Source: Desertivirga arenae (GTDB taxonomy: Bacteria; Bacteroidota; Bacteroidia; Sphingobacteriales; Sphingobacteriaceae). Taken from it: 64,000 bases of DNA. This document shows positions 45,637-53,852 of this stretch, piece after piece. The first letter of the stretch is position 1. Each line of letters opens with the position of its first letter. Both the position numbers and the translations under genes were made by a program. Under the pieces are notes generated by a model. It was not told where the DNA came from. It ran no database searches and saw only the letters and a program-made list of their open reading frames with translations. The stretch is from the NCBI RefSeq assembly GCF_017355785.1, contig NZ_JAFEWE010000004.1, positions 1-64,000 of the forward strand. Direction: 5' to 3'.

Positions 45637-46725
45637 ATGGCACGTCCCTTACTTCAGTTTAATGAGAATGGCATTTATTGTGCAGCTGGCGACTTCTATA
45701 TTGATCCCTGGCGACCCGTTGATGATGCGGTTCTGACTCATGCTCATTCTGATCATGCCAGATGGGGAAGCAAGCGCTATCTAGCCCACGATCTGTCGAG
45801 GGAAGTACTGAAGTACAGGTTGGGGGATATTACTCTCGAAACAATGGGTTATGGAGAAACGCTATATAAAAATGGAGTAAAGATTTCTTTTCACCCTGCA
45901 GGTCATGTAATTGGTTCGGCTCAGGTGAGAGTCGAGCATAAGGGGAATGTGTGGGTAGTTTCGGGTGATTATAAGCTGGAAGACGATGGGGTTTGCACTC
46001 CCTTTGAACCGGTGAAGTGTAATACGTTTATCTCGGAATGTACTTTCGGAATGCCAGTGTACAAATGGAAGTCGCCAAAGGAAATTCACGACGAAATCAA
46101 TAATTGGTGGAGGAAAAATAAGGAGGAAGGTAAAAACTCGGTGATTGCTGGTTACTCCTTAGGTAAAGCCCAGCGTATCCTGCAACACCTGGACCTTTCT
46201 ATAGGGAAGATTTTTCTGCATGGAGTAATAGCCAATACCAATGAAGCTCTTGCCAGAAACGGAATAACTCTTCAGGAAACCACCAGGATAACATCGGAAA
46301 CGAGTAAAGAGGAAATAAAGGGAGCAATGATCATTTGTCCACCATCCGCTTTAGGATCCCCCTGGATGCGTAAATTTCAACCTTATTCTTTCGGTTACTG
46401 CTCGGGCTGGATGTCTTTAAGAGGGGCAAAGCGTAGAATGGCTGCAGATCGTGGATTTGTATTGTCTGACCATGCAGATTGGGATGGGTTAATTCAAGCT
46501 ATCGATGCTACAGATTGCGATTGTGTGTGCTTAACACATGGCTATACGGCTTCTTTTACCCGTTACCTCAATGAGATTGGTTTTGATGCTCACGAAGCTC
46601 ATACTTATTACGGCGGAGATGAAGCATCTGAAGAAGATCATCTTACCACAGATATTGTAAACTCAGAAGGGGATGTAATAACAGATAAACAGGTTTCAGA
46701 TGCACAGGAGGAAGAAGAGCTATGA
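45637..46725 (+). CDS. Ligase-associated DNA exonuclease (metallo-beta-lactamase fold)
   Basis: A 3' exonuclease-type member of the metallo-beta-lactamase fold (SNM1/Artemis-like), found together with an ATP-dependent ligase. The metal motif is LTHAHSDHARWG. HPAGHVIGSAQVRVEH, VVSGDYKLEDDGVCTPFEPVK and FVLSDHADWDGLIQAI supply further ligands, all in order. Length 362. It overlaps the ligase gene by four bases. This family is named for its gene neighbourhood; its DNA repair role is known from family context. Confidence 0.9.
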   Translation: MARPLLQFNENGIYCAAGDFYIDPWRPVDDAVLTHAHSDHARWGSKRYLAHDLSREVLKYRLGDITLETMGYGETLYKNGVKISFHPAGHVIGSAQVRVEHKGNVWVVSGDYKLEDDGVCTPFEPVKCNTFISECTFGMPVYKWKSPKEIHDEINNWWRKNKEEGKNSVIAGYSLGKAQRILQHLDLSIGKIFLHGVIANTNEALARNGITLQETTRITSETSKEEIKGAMIICPPSALGSPWMRKFQPYSFGYCSGWMSLRGAKRRMAADRGFVLSDHADWDGLIQAIDATDCDCVCLTHGYTASFTRYLNEIGFDAHEAHTYYGGDEASEEDHLTTDIVNSEGDVITDKQVSDAQEEEEL

Positions 46726-48338
46726 AGGACTTTGCATTACTGTTCGCGGCATTAGATGAGACCAATAAGACAAATGAAAAGGTTAGCATTTTAAGAGATT
46801 ACTTTACTAACGTTTCAGATTCAGAGAAGATACATACCCTTGCCTTGTTCACAGGGAGAAAGCCGAAACGACAGATCAATTCTACACTTGTGAAGCAGTG
46901 GGCAATGGAAATGGCTAATATCCCTCAGTGGTTATTCGAGGAGAGTTACCAGGTGGTTGGCGATTTGGGCGAAACTATTGCTCTTCTTTTACCCGAAAGT
47001 AAGGGTCGTCACGAAAAGGATCTTGCGGAGTGGATTGCTGAGATAAATAGTTTAGGCTCATTAACAGAAGAAGAACGAAAGACATGGTTGCTGGATTCCT
47101 GGTCTTCTATGACTCAACAGGAAAGATTTGTTTTTAATAAGATCCTCACAGGGAGTTTCAGAATTGGAGTTTCTCAAAGCCTTATTGTTAAGGCCCTCTC
47201 TGAAATCTCCGGACTGCAAGCGTCCACTATTACTCACAGGATTATGGGTAACTGGAATCCAGATACCTTTAGCTTTTATGATTTAATTCAAGAACAGGAT
47301 GCCTCTGATGATCTCTCCAGACCCTATCCATTTTGTTTGGCTTACGCTATTCAAGAGACCTCTGATAAGCAAAAGACAGCAGAGGAAATAGAAGCAGACC
47401 TGGGAGATCCAGGGGAATGGCAGGCAGAGTGGAAGTGGGATGGAATTCGCGCTCAGGCGATCCATAGGCAAGGGAAGATCTTTATATGGTCCAGGGGTGA
47501 AGAATTGGCAACTGATAAGTTCCCAGAGCTACATCCTTTCCTTTATGATCTTCCTGCAGGTACAGTTCTCGATGGTGAAGCTATTTGTTTCGTTGATGGC
47601 CATCCAATGCCCTTTAATGTTTTGCAAACTCGTATCGGGCGTAAAAATCTCTCTAAGAAAATATTGGCAGAAAGTCCTATGGCTTTTATTGCTTACGATT
47701 GCCTTGAATTTGCTGGAGATGATATACGATCTATGCCCCTTGCTCACAGGCGTTCTGTATTGGAACGGCTGCATATATTAACTGAGCATAAAGATATCTT
47801 TCGAATCTCGCCGGTTGTAAATTTTTCAAATTGGAAAGACCTCTATGATCTCAGGCTGAAATCCAGGGACAACTATGCCGAAGGATTTATGCTAAAGAGA
47901 TTAAATTCCGTCTATCAGACAGGCCGGAAGAGAGGGGATTGGTGGAAATGGAAGGTGGATCCTCTTTCTGTCGACGCAGTGATGATCTATGCACAAAAAG
48001 GACATGGGCGAAGAGCTGATCTTTACACAGACTATACCTTCGCTGTTTGGGATGGGGATAAGCTTGTGCCTTTCGCAAAGGCCTATTCGGGCTTAACAGA
48101 TAAGGAAATTAAGCAGGTGGATTATTTTATTAAACGTAATACTCTTGAAAAGTTCGGACCGGTAAGAACGGTTAAGCCAGAATTAGTTTTTGAAATAGGG
48201 TTCGAGGGGATTAATAAATCTTCCAGACATAAGTCGGGTGTTGCTTTACGTTTTCCAAGAATCCTCCGTTGGCGACAGGATAAAAAAATTGAAGAGGCGG
48301 ATAGCATTGAAGTTTTAAAATCAATGTTGGGAGATTGA
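46722..48338 (+). CDS. ATP-dependent DNA ligase
   Basis: Joins DNA nicks using ATP. The nucleotidyl Lys238 lies in motif I, EWKWDGIRAQ. TVLDGEAI is motif III-like; MLKRLNSVYQTGRKRGDWWKWK includes motifs IV to V. An N-terminal helical DNA-binding domain covers residues 1-190. Length 538. It overlaps the exonuclease gene by four bases and is followed after 31 bases by the helicase gene, so all three form an operon for ligase-associated DNA damage response. Confidence 0.94.
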   Translation: MKDFALLFAALDETNKTNEKVSILRDYFTNVSDSEKIHTLALFTGRKPKRQINSTLVKQWAMEMANIPQWLFEESYQVVGDLGETIALLLPESKGRHEKDLAEWIAEINSLGSLTEEERKTWLLDSWSSMTQQERFVFNKILTGSFRIGVSQSLIVKALSEISGLQASTITHRIMGNWNPDTFSFYDLIQEQDASDDLSRPYPFCLAYAIQETSDKQKTAEEIEADLGDPGEWQAEWKWDGIRAQAIHRQGKIFIWSRGEELATDKFPELHPFLYDLPAGTVLDGEAICFVDGHPMPFNVLQTRIGRKNLSKKILAESPMAFIAYDCLEFAGDDIRSMPLAHRRSVLERLHILTEHKDIFRISPVVNFSNWKDLYDLRLKSRDNYAEGFMLKRLNSVYQTGRKRGDWWKWKVDPLSVDAVMIYAQKGHGRRADLYTDYTFAVWDGDKLVPFAKAYSGLTDKEIKQVDYFIKRNTLEKFGPVRTVKPELVFEIGFEGINKSSRHKSGVALRFPRILRWRQDKKIEEADSIEVLKSMLGD

Positions 48339-48369
48339 TAGAAAAGGCTTTTTTTGTCTTAATTTAGTT

Positions 48370-50919
48370 ATGAGGAGAATAAAAAAGGAGAATGCTGAGG
48401 ATTTTCAAGCGACACGTGGGGAACAAGTTATTTCAGACTGGTTCGTTCAAAAAAGTTGGGAGCAATTCTCTTTTCAAAAGGAAATGCAGGAGGCCTATCT
48501 GAAAGGATATTCAGGCTTATTGAACGCCCCTACCGGAAGCGGTAAAACATTTGCCCTTTTTCTTCCATTCCTTGCAGAGTACATCAATAAGTATCCAAAA
48601 GACTATCAAACGCGTAAAAATAATGGTCTTCGAATGCTTTGGATTACTCCCCTGCGTGCATTAACAAATGATATACGTAAGGCTATGCAAACTGTAGTAG
48701 AGGATCTTGGCCTCCCCTGGAATGTCGGGAGAAGGACAGGGGATACCACATCTGCAGAAAAGGCAGAGCTTAAGAAGCGTCTTCCCGAAGTACTTTTAAC
48801 TACACCCGAGAGTCTGCATTTAATGCTTACTCAAAAAGATTACCCTAAGATATTTGAAAACCTCGAGGTGGTGGTGGCGGATGAATGGCATGAATTACTG
48901 GGAACCAAGAGAGGTGTTCAGCTTGAGTTGGGCCTTTCGCGATTAAAGGGGCTCAAAAGAAATCTGGGTAATGATGCGCATCTGTTGAGGGTAGAAGGTA
49001 GGGCGGCGCTGGAAGTTATTCATTCTCAATTAAAGATATGGGGAATTTCGGCAACCATTGGAAACCTGGACCAGGCAGCTAGTGTGCTGTTAGGCAATGA
49101 TATTGATCCTGATAAGGTCATGCTTATTAGAGCTAACCTGAATAAAAAGATAGAGATACAATCCGTTTTGCCAGACAATATTGAAGAATTCTCCTGGGCG
49201 GGGCATTTAGGGATTAAACTACTCCCTAAAGTAATGGAGATTGTAGCACAGAGTAAAACAACACTGATCTTTACCAATACCCGCTCTCAATCGGAAATCT
49301 GGTACCAGGCGATTTTGGATAAGTATCCTCAATATGCTGGCATAATGGCCATGCATCATGGTTCTCTTGATAACGAATTAAGAACCTGGGTAGAGCAGGC
49401 GTTGCATAACGAAATGTTGAAATTGGTAGTCTGTACCTCCAGTTTAGATCTTGGAGTAGATTTCAGGCCCGTGGATACCGTGGTTCAAATAGGAAGTCCG
49501 AAGGGAGTAGCCCGGTTTATGCAAAGGGCCGGTCGCAGTGGACACCATCCGGGAGCTACTTCAAGAGCCTGGTTTGTCCCTACTCACTCTTTAGAATTGC
49601 TTGAAGGCGCTGCCATCAAAGAGGCAATGAAGCAGGAAGTTTACGAAAGCCGTGATCCTGTTCTTCTTGCCATGGATGTTCTTACTCAGTACCTTGTTAC
49701 TCTGGCGCTCTCAAACGGTTTTAAGCCTGATCAGATTTTTCGGGAGGTAAAGACCTGTTATGCCTACGCCGACCTAAGGGAGGATGAGTTCGGGCAGGTG
49801 CTTGACTTCATTACAAAGGGAGGAAAGACTTTATCTGCTTATGATGAGTTCCTGAAGGTAGAGGTAGAGGAGAGCATCTATAAAGTGAATAGCCGCAGGG
49901 TTGCTATGCGCCATAGATTAACCATGGGAACTATTGTGGGCGATGTGTCAATGCGGGTTAAGTTTTTAACAGGCGGTTACTTAGGAACGATTGAAGAGGA
50001 TTTCATCGCACGCCTGAAGGTTGGGGATAACTTCTGGTTTGCCGGAAGAAGTCTGGAACTGGTAAAGGTTAAGGAGATGACAGCCTTTGTGAAAAAATCG
50101 TCAAAGTCAAGTGGGAAGATTCCGAGTTGGATGGGTGGCCGCGTACCTCTCTCATCTCAGCTTTCAGCCATGTTTAGACTGAAGCTGGATGAAGTAGCTC
50201 ATCACGTGGAGAAGGATATCGAAGTGAAGACTTTGCGTCCTTTATTTAACCTGCAGGCAGAGCTTTCTCATCTACCACAGAATTCAGAGCTACTGATAGA
50301 GAAATTTATCTCAAGAGATGGCTATCATTTATTTTTTTATCCTTTTGAGGGGCGCTTAGTACATGAGGGGATGGCCTCGCTTTTTGCCTACAGGATTGCA
50401 AAGCTTCGTAATGCCAGCTTTTCCATTGCTATGAATGACTATGGTTTTGAACTGCTTTCTGATCAGGAGATCCTGTTGGAGGAGGCCTTGAAACAGAATT
50501 TATTTTCAACTGATAATCTTATTGATGATATCCAGCATAGTCTTAATGCCAATGAGATGGCGCGTCGTCGTTTTCGGGATATTGCTCATATTGCGGGACT
50601 GGTATTTACAGGTTTCCCTGGGAAAACCATGAAGAACAAACACCTTCAGGCCTCCACTTCTCTGATTTTCGACGTTTTCAGAGAGTACGAGCCAGACAAT
50701 TTTTTGGTGAGACAGGCATATAATGAAGCACTTCAGTTTCAGTTGGAGGAATTTCGATTGAGAGAGGCATTGCTTCGATTGCAAACTCTAAAAGTTGTAA
50801 TTACGAATAGCGATAAACCAACTCCTTTTGCGTTCCCAATTATGGTAGACAGGCTTAGGGAGAAGCTCACAACAGAGACACTGGAGGAACGAGTTGCAAA
50901 AATGAAGCTTGCCCTCTAG
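48370..50919 (+). CDS. Ligase-associated DEXH-box helicase (Lhr-type)
   Basis: A superfamily 2 helicase of the Lhr kind. Walker A is NAPTGSGKTFAL and the DEXH box is DEWH at residues 171-174 (VVADEWHELLG). SATIGNL is motif III, TNTRSQSE motif IV, and QRAGRSGHHPGA motif VI. The C-terminal half carries the extended winged-helix region of Lhr proteins. Length 849. The ligase and exonuclease genes stand directly upstream. In many Bacteroidetes a fourth gene for the phosphoesterase PdeM follows; here it does not. Confidence 0.92.
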   Translation: MRRIKKENAEDFQATRGEQVISDWFVQKSWEQFSFQKEMQEAYLKGYSGLLNAPTGSGKTFALFLPFLAEYINKYPKDYQTRKNNGLRMLWITPLRALTNDIRKAMQTVVEDLGLPWNVGRRTGDTTSAEKAELKKRLPEVLLTTPESLHLMLTQKDYPKIFENLEVVVADEWHELLGTKRGVQLELGLSRLKGLKRNLGNDAHLLRVEGRAALEVIHSQLKIWGISATIGNLDQAASVLLGNDIDPDKVMLIRANLNKKIEIQSVLPDNIEEFSWAGHLGIKLLPKVMEIVAQSKTTLIFTNTRSQSEIWYQAILDKYPQYAGIMAMHHGSLDNELRTWVEQALHNEMLKLVVCTSSLDLGVDFRPVDTVVQIGSPKGVARFMQRAGRSGHHPGATSRAWFVPTHSLELLEGAAIKEAMKQEVYESRDPVLLAMDVLTQYLVTLALSNGFKPDQIFREVKTCYAYADLREDEFGQVLDFITKGGKTLSAYDEFLKVEVEESIYKVNSRRVAMRHRLTMGTIVGDVSMRVKFLTGGYLGTIEEDFIARLKVGDNFWFAGRSLELVKVKEMTAFVKKSSKSSGKIPSWMGGRVPLSSQLSAMFRLKLDEVAHHVEKDIEVKTLRPLFNLQAELSHLPQNSELLIEKFISRDGYHLFFYPFEGRLVHEGMASLFAYRIAKLRNASFSIAMNDYGFELLSDQEILLEEALKQNLFSTDNLIDDIQHSLNANEMARRRFRDIAHIAGLVFTGFPGKTMKNKHLQASTSLIFDVFREYEPDNFLVRQAYNEALQFQLEEFRLREALLRLQTLKVVITNSDKPTPFAFPIMVDRLREKLTTETLEERVAKMKLAL

Positions 50920-51288
50920 GTGGCTTTGATTGCCTTAAATTTCCTAGCCTTTCTATCCTTAATTTTTCATTTTTTCTGTAGCTATTTCTTTCAAGGTTTT
51001 TTGGGGTAGCTTCAGGAAGCCTTTTTCAAAGTTTACTTTTGCGTTTAATTATTTCAAGCCAGAATCTTTAACTTCGTTAAGTATTTTATCTATAAATAAT
51101 ATGAGTTATTGTGCTGCAGAAACTGAAACAATAGCTATAACAGACGTAACATCTAATACTTTTTCACGACTAATATACTGGTCGGTTGCGTTGAAATATT
51201 ACAGGATACTAGAGTTCTGATCTAGCCCATACCTGTTAGCGTAAACAAATTGAAGATCATAATTACATATAAAAATCGTTTTGAGTTT
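50920..51288. other. Intergenic region upstream of the M13 peptidase
   Basis: No convincing gene. A TACTTTTG -7-like box at 51034-51041 could serve the peptidase gene with a leader of about 240 bases. A frame of 39 codons at 51101-51220 has no support beyond being open. Confidence 0.4.
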
Positions 51289-53331
51289 ATGAGAAGAATT
51301 GGTTTTATTCCCTTTATTGCGGCACCAGCACTATTAATAGCTGCATTTACACCAGGGAGCAAGCGTGTTGACCCTCCCCGGACTACTTTTTTTGACAAAT
51401 CAGGAATGGATACAACCGTGGCCCCGGGTGAGAACTTTTTTCGCTATGCTAATGGTCGCTGGATTAAGAACACAGAGATTCCAGCATCAGAAACAGGCTG
51501 GGGCTCCTTCTATGTTTTAAATGACGAGAACCTGAGCAATCTCCGGAGTATCTTACAGGAAACCTCTGCAAAGCAAAATACTAAAGGAAGCAAGGAACAG
51601 AAGGTAGGGGATTTCTTCGCCAGCGGAATGGATACCGTTGCAATAGATAAACGAGGTTGGACTCCTGTTAAGTCCCAACTTGCAAAAATCAACGCAATAA
51701 AGACAACTAAAGACCTGGTAGATTTTGCTGCGAAGAGCTTTAAGCAGGGGGATGGTTATTTGTTCGAGTTTTACGTAGGACCTGATGATAAGATCAGCAC
51801 AAAGAACGCGGTCAACTTTCAACAGACGGGTTTAGGCTTGCCTAATCGCGATTATTACTTCAAACAGGATGCTGCTACTCAGAACATTCGGAAGGAATAT
51901 CTTAAATATATTACAAGGCTGTTCACTTTAACAGGAACTGATGTGGCAACAGCAACAAAAAAAGCGCAGGCAGTCATGGCTTTAGAGACTGAAATTGCTA
52001 AATCTCACCTTACTCCTGTAGAACTTCGCGACCCAGTTAAAAATTATAATAAATACGCTGTATCGCAGTTTCAAAAGGCTCTACCCGGACTGAATGTGAA
52101 AGATATTTTAGATAAGCTTGATCTTGAAACAGACACTGTGCTTGTTGGTCAGCCTAAGTACTATACAGCTTTGGCAAATTTATTAAAAACGAAACCTCTA
52201 TCTCAATGGAAAGATAAGTTAGTGTTTGAAACGCTTTCTTCATCTGCCTCTGCTTTAAGTCGCCCTTTCAGAGACGCCAGATTTAATTTTTATGGCAAAG
52301 TATTAAGCGGACAAAAGCAGCAGCAGCCAAGGTGGAAGCAAATGGTAAGTAAAACAGATCAGAATTTGGGAGAACTAGTGGGCCAGTTATATACTGAACG
52401 TTATTTTCCTGCAGAGGCAAAGGAGAGAATGTTAAAGTTAGTGGATAACCTTCAGCGGGTTTACCAGAATCGGATTGAAGGATTAGACTGGATGAGTGCT
52501 GAGACTAAACAGAGAGCTCTGGAGAAGTTAAACACTTTTGTGAAGAAAATTGGTTACCCAGATAAGTGGAAGAATTATGATGATGTGGAAGTGAGTCGTG
52601 GGACTTATTATGAAAATTTACAATCAGCGTCGATACATAATTATAAAGAGATGATTGATAAGCTGGGTAAACCTGTTGATAAAATGGAATGGTTGATGAC
52701 TCCACCAACCGTTAACGCTTATTATAACCCTCCCTTTAATGAAATAGTATTCCCCGCGGGGATTCTTCAATTCCCTTTCTTTGATTTTAACGCTGATGAC
52801 GCCATCAATTACGGAGCTATTGGAGCTGTAATCGGTCATGAGATGACACATGGATTTGACGACCAGGGAAGGCAGTATGATAAAGATGGTAATTTGAAAG
52901 ATTGGTGGACTAAAGCTGATGCCGACAAGTTTAATGGTAAGGCAAAAGTAGTAGTTGATCAATATTCAAAGTATACAGTTCTTAATGATTTGAAAGTTAA
53001 TGGAGAACTTACACTGGGAGAAAATATAGCAGATATAGGTGGGCTGGCCATTGCTTATGAAGCCTTCAAAAAAACTGAACAGGGTAAGGGAACTCAGAAA
53101 ATAGATGGATTTACACCAGACCAACGTTTTTTCCTTTCTTTTGCTCAAGTTTGGCGAATAAAGAACCGCGATGAACGATTGAGAATGAGAATAAGTAATG
53201 ACCCCCATTCTCCTGAGGAGTTCCGGGTGAATGGCCCACTCTCCAATATGCCTGAGTTTTATAAAGCTTTTAACATTAAGCCTGGAGACAAGATGTACAG
53301 GAATGAGAGCGATCGGGTGAAGATCTGGTAG
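51289..53331 (+). CDS. M13 family metallopeptidase (neprilysin-like)
   Basis: A zinc endopeptidase of the neprilysin/PepO family. An N-terminal signal or anchor segment (RRIGFIPFIAAPALLIAAF) is followed by the peptidase M13 N-domain. The HEMTH motif begins at His517 in VIGHEMTHGFDDQGRQYD; LTLGENIADIGGLAIAYEAF carries the third ligand Glu. NAYYNPPFNEIVFPAGILQ and the final RMRISNDPHSPEEFRVNGPLSN are family signatures. I start at the ATG at 51289 (680 residues), since the frame upstream begins with TTG. It is probably periplasmic. Confidence 0.94.
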   Translation: MRRIGFIPFIAAPALLIAAFTPGSKRVDPPRTTFFDKSGMDTTVAPGENFFRYANGRWIKNTEIPASETGWGSFYVLNDENLSNLRSILQETSAKQNTKGSKEQKVGDFFASGMDTVAIDKRGWTPVKSQLAKINAIKTTKDLVDFAAKSFKQGDGYLFEFYVGPDDKISTKNAVNFQQTGLGLPNRDYYFKQDAATQNIRKEYLKYITRLFTLTGTDVATATKKAQAVMALETEIAKSHLTPVELRDPVKNYNKYAVSQFQKALPGLNVKDILDKLDLETDTVLVGQPKYYTALANLLKTKPLSQWKDKLVFETLSSSASALSRPFRDARFNFYGKVLSGQKQQQPRWKQMVSKTDQNLGELVGQLYTERYFPAEAKERMLKLVDNLQRVYQNRIEGLDWMSAETKQRALEKLNTFVKKIGYPDKWKNYDDVEVSRGTYYENLQSASIHNYKEMIDKLGKPVDKMEWLMTPPTVNAYYNPPFNEIVFPAGILQFPFFDFNADDAINYGAIGAVIGHEMTHGFDDQGRQYDKDGNLKDWWTKADADKFNGKAKVVVDQYSKYTVLNDLKVNGELTLGENIADIGGLAIAYEAFKKTEQGKGTQKIDGFTPDQRFFLSFAQVWRIKNRDERLRMRISNDPHSPEEFRVNGPLSNMPEFYKAFNIKPGDKMYRNESDRVKIW

Positions 53332-53362
53332 GTTTAGCGCTTTTAATATGATGATATTGCTG

Positions 53363-53398
53363 AAGACTGTTCTTTAATTAGGGCAGTCTTTCTTTTTT
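53363..53398 (+). terminator. Terminator behind the M13 peptidase gene
   Basis: AAGACTG (53363-53369) pairs with CAGTCTT (53384-53390), followed by a T-rich run. Confidence 0.75.
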
Positions 53399-53468
53399 AA
53401 CAGTTGTTTACAGTAGTATAATAGATTGGCAAAAGTTTTGTAATCTATTCTGTATCAATATAAGCACT

Positions 53469-53660
53469 ATGAACTTAAAAAGAACTTTTGGAACCATTCT
53501 TACAATACTGGGTATTGTTGGTTTAATATATGCGGCAGTGGGATTTGCACAAAGATCTGAATCTGCACGAGAGCTGATAGTTTTCGGAATCTTAGGAGTA
53601 ATCTTTTTCTTTACCGGCATTGGTCTTGTTAAAGATACCAGAGACGTTGCGAAAATGTAG
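53469..53660 (+). CDS. Small membrane protein, 63 residues
   Basis: Two hydrophobic helices, TILTILGIVGLIYAAVGF (residues 9-26) and LIVFGILGVIFFFTGIGLV (36-54), joined by a short charged loop. The pattern resembles small conserved Bacteroidetes membrane proteins, but I cannot name the family. A terminator follows about 35 bases after its stop. The reading frame, ATG context and terminator support a real gene. Confidence 0.7.
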   Translation: MNLKRTFGTILTILGIVGLIYAAVGFAQRSESARELIVFGILGVIFFFTGIGLVKDTRDVAKM

Positions 53661-53695
53661 ATTAATAATACTTAGTGTTTTAATTAAATAGGAGG

Positions 53696-53724
53696 GAGAC
53701 CGGCTTAATAGGCGGTCTTTTTTT
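53696..53724 (+). terminator. Terminator behind the 63-residue protein gene
   Basis: AGACCG (53696-53701) pairs with CGGTCT (53712-53717), followed by eight T. Confidence 0.85.
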
Positions 53725-53804
53725 TGTTAGCGCTGTTCGAATTCAGAATTTAAGAAACTCCAGATCATTAGCTTTTCATACAATCTGGTTTTACAAATGA
53801 ATGA

Positions 53805-53837
53805 TTAAAGGACACCTTTGTAAAAAGTGTCCTTTAA
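53805..53837 (-). terminator. Terminator behind the GH1-RmlD fusion gene
   Basis: TTAAAGGACAC (53805-53815) pairs with GTGTCCTTTAA (53827-53837), an 11-bp stem just behind the minus-strand stop. Confidence 0.7.
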
Positions 53838-53852
53838 TCTTACCTTGAACTA

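Noticed and set aside
51101-51220. 39-codon open frame upstream of the M13 peptidase
   Set aside because: No ribosome binding site, no recognisable sequence pattern and no terminator; it lies within a probable leader region.
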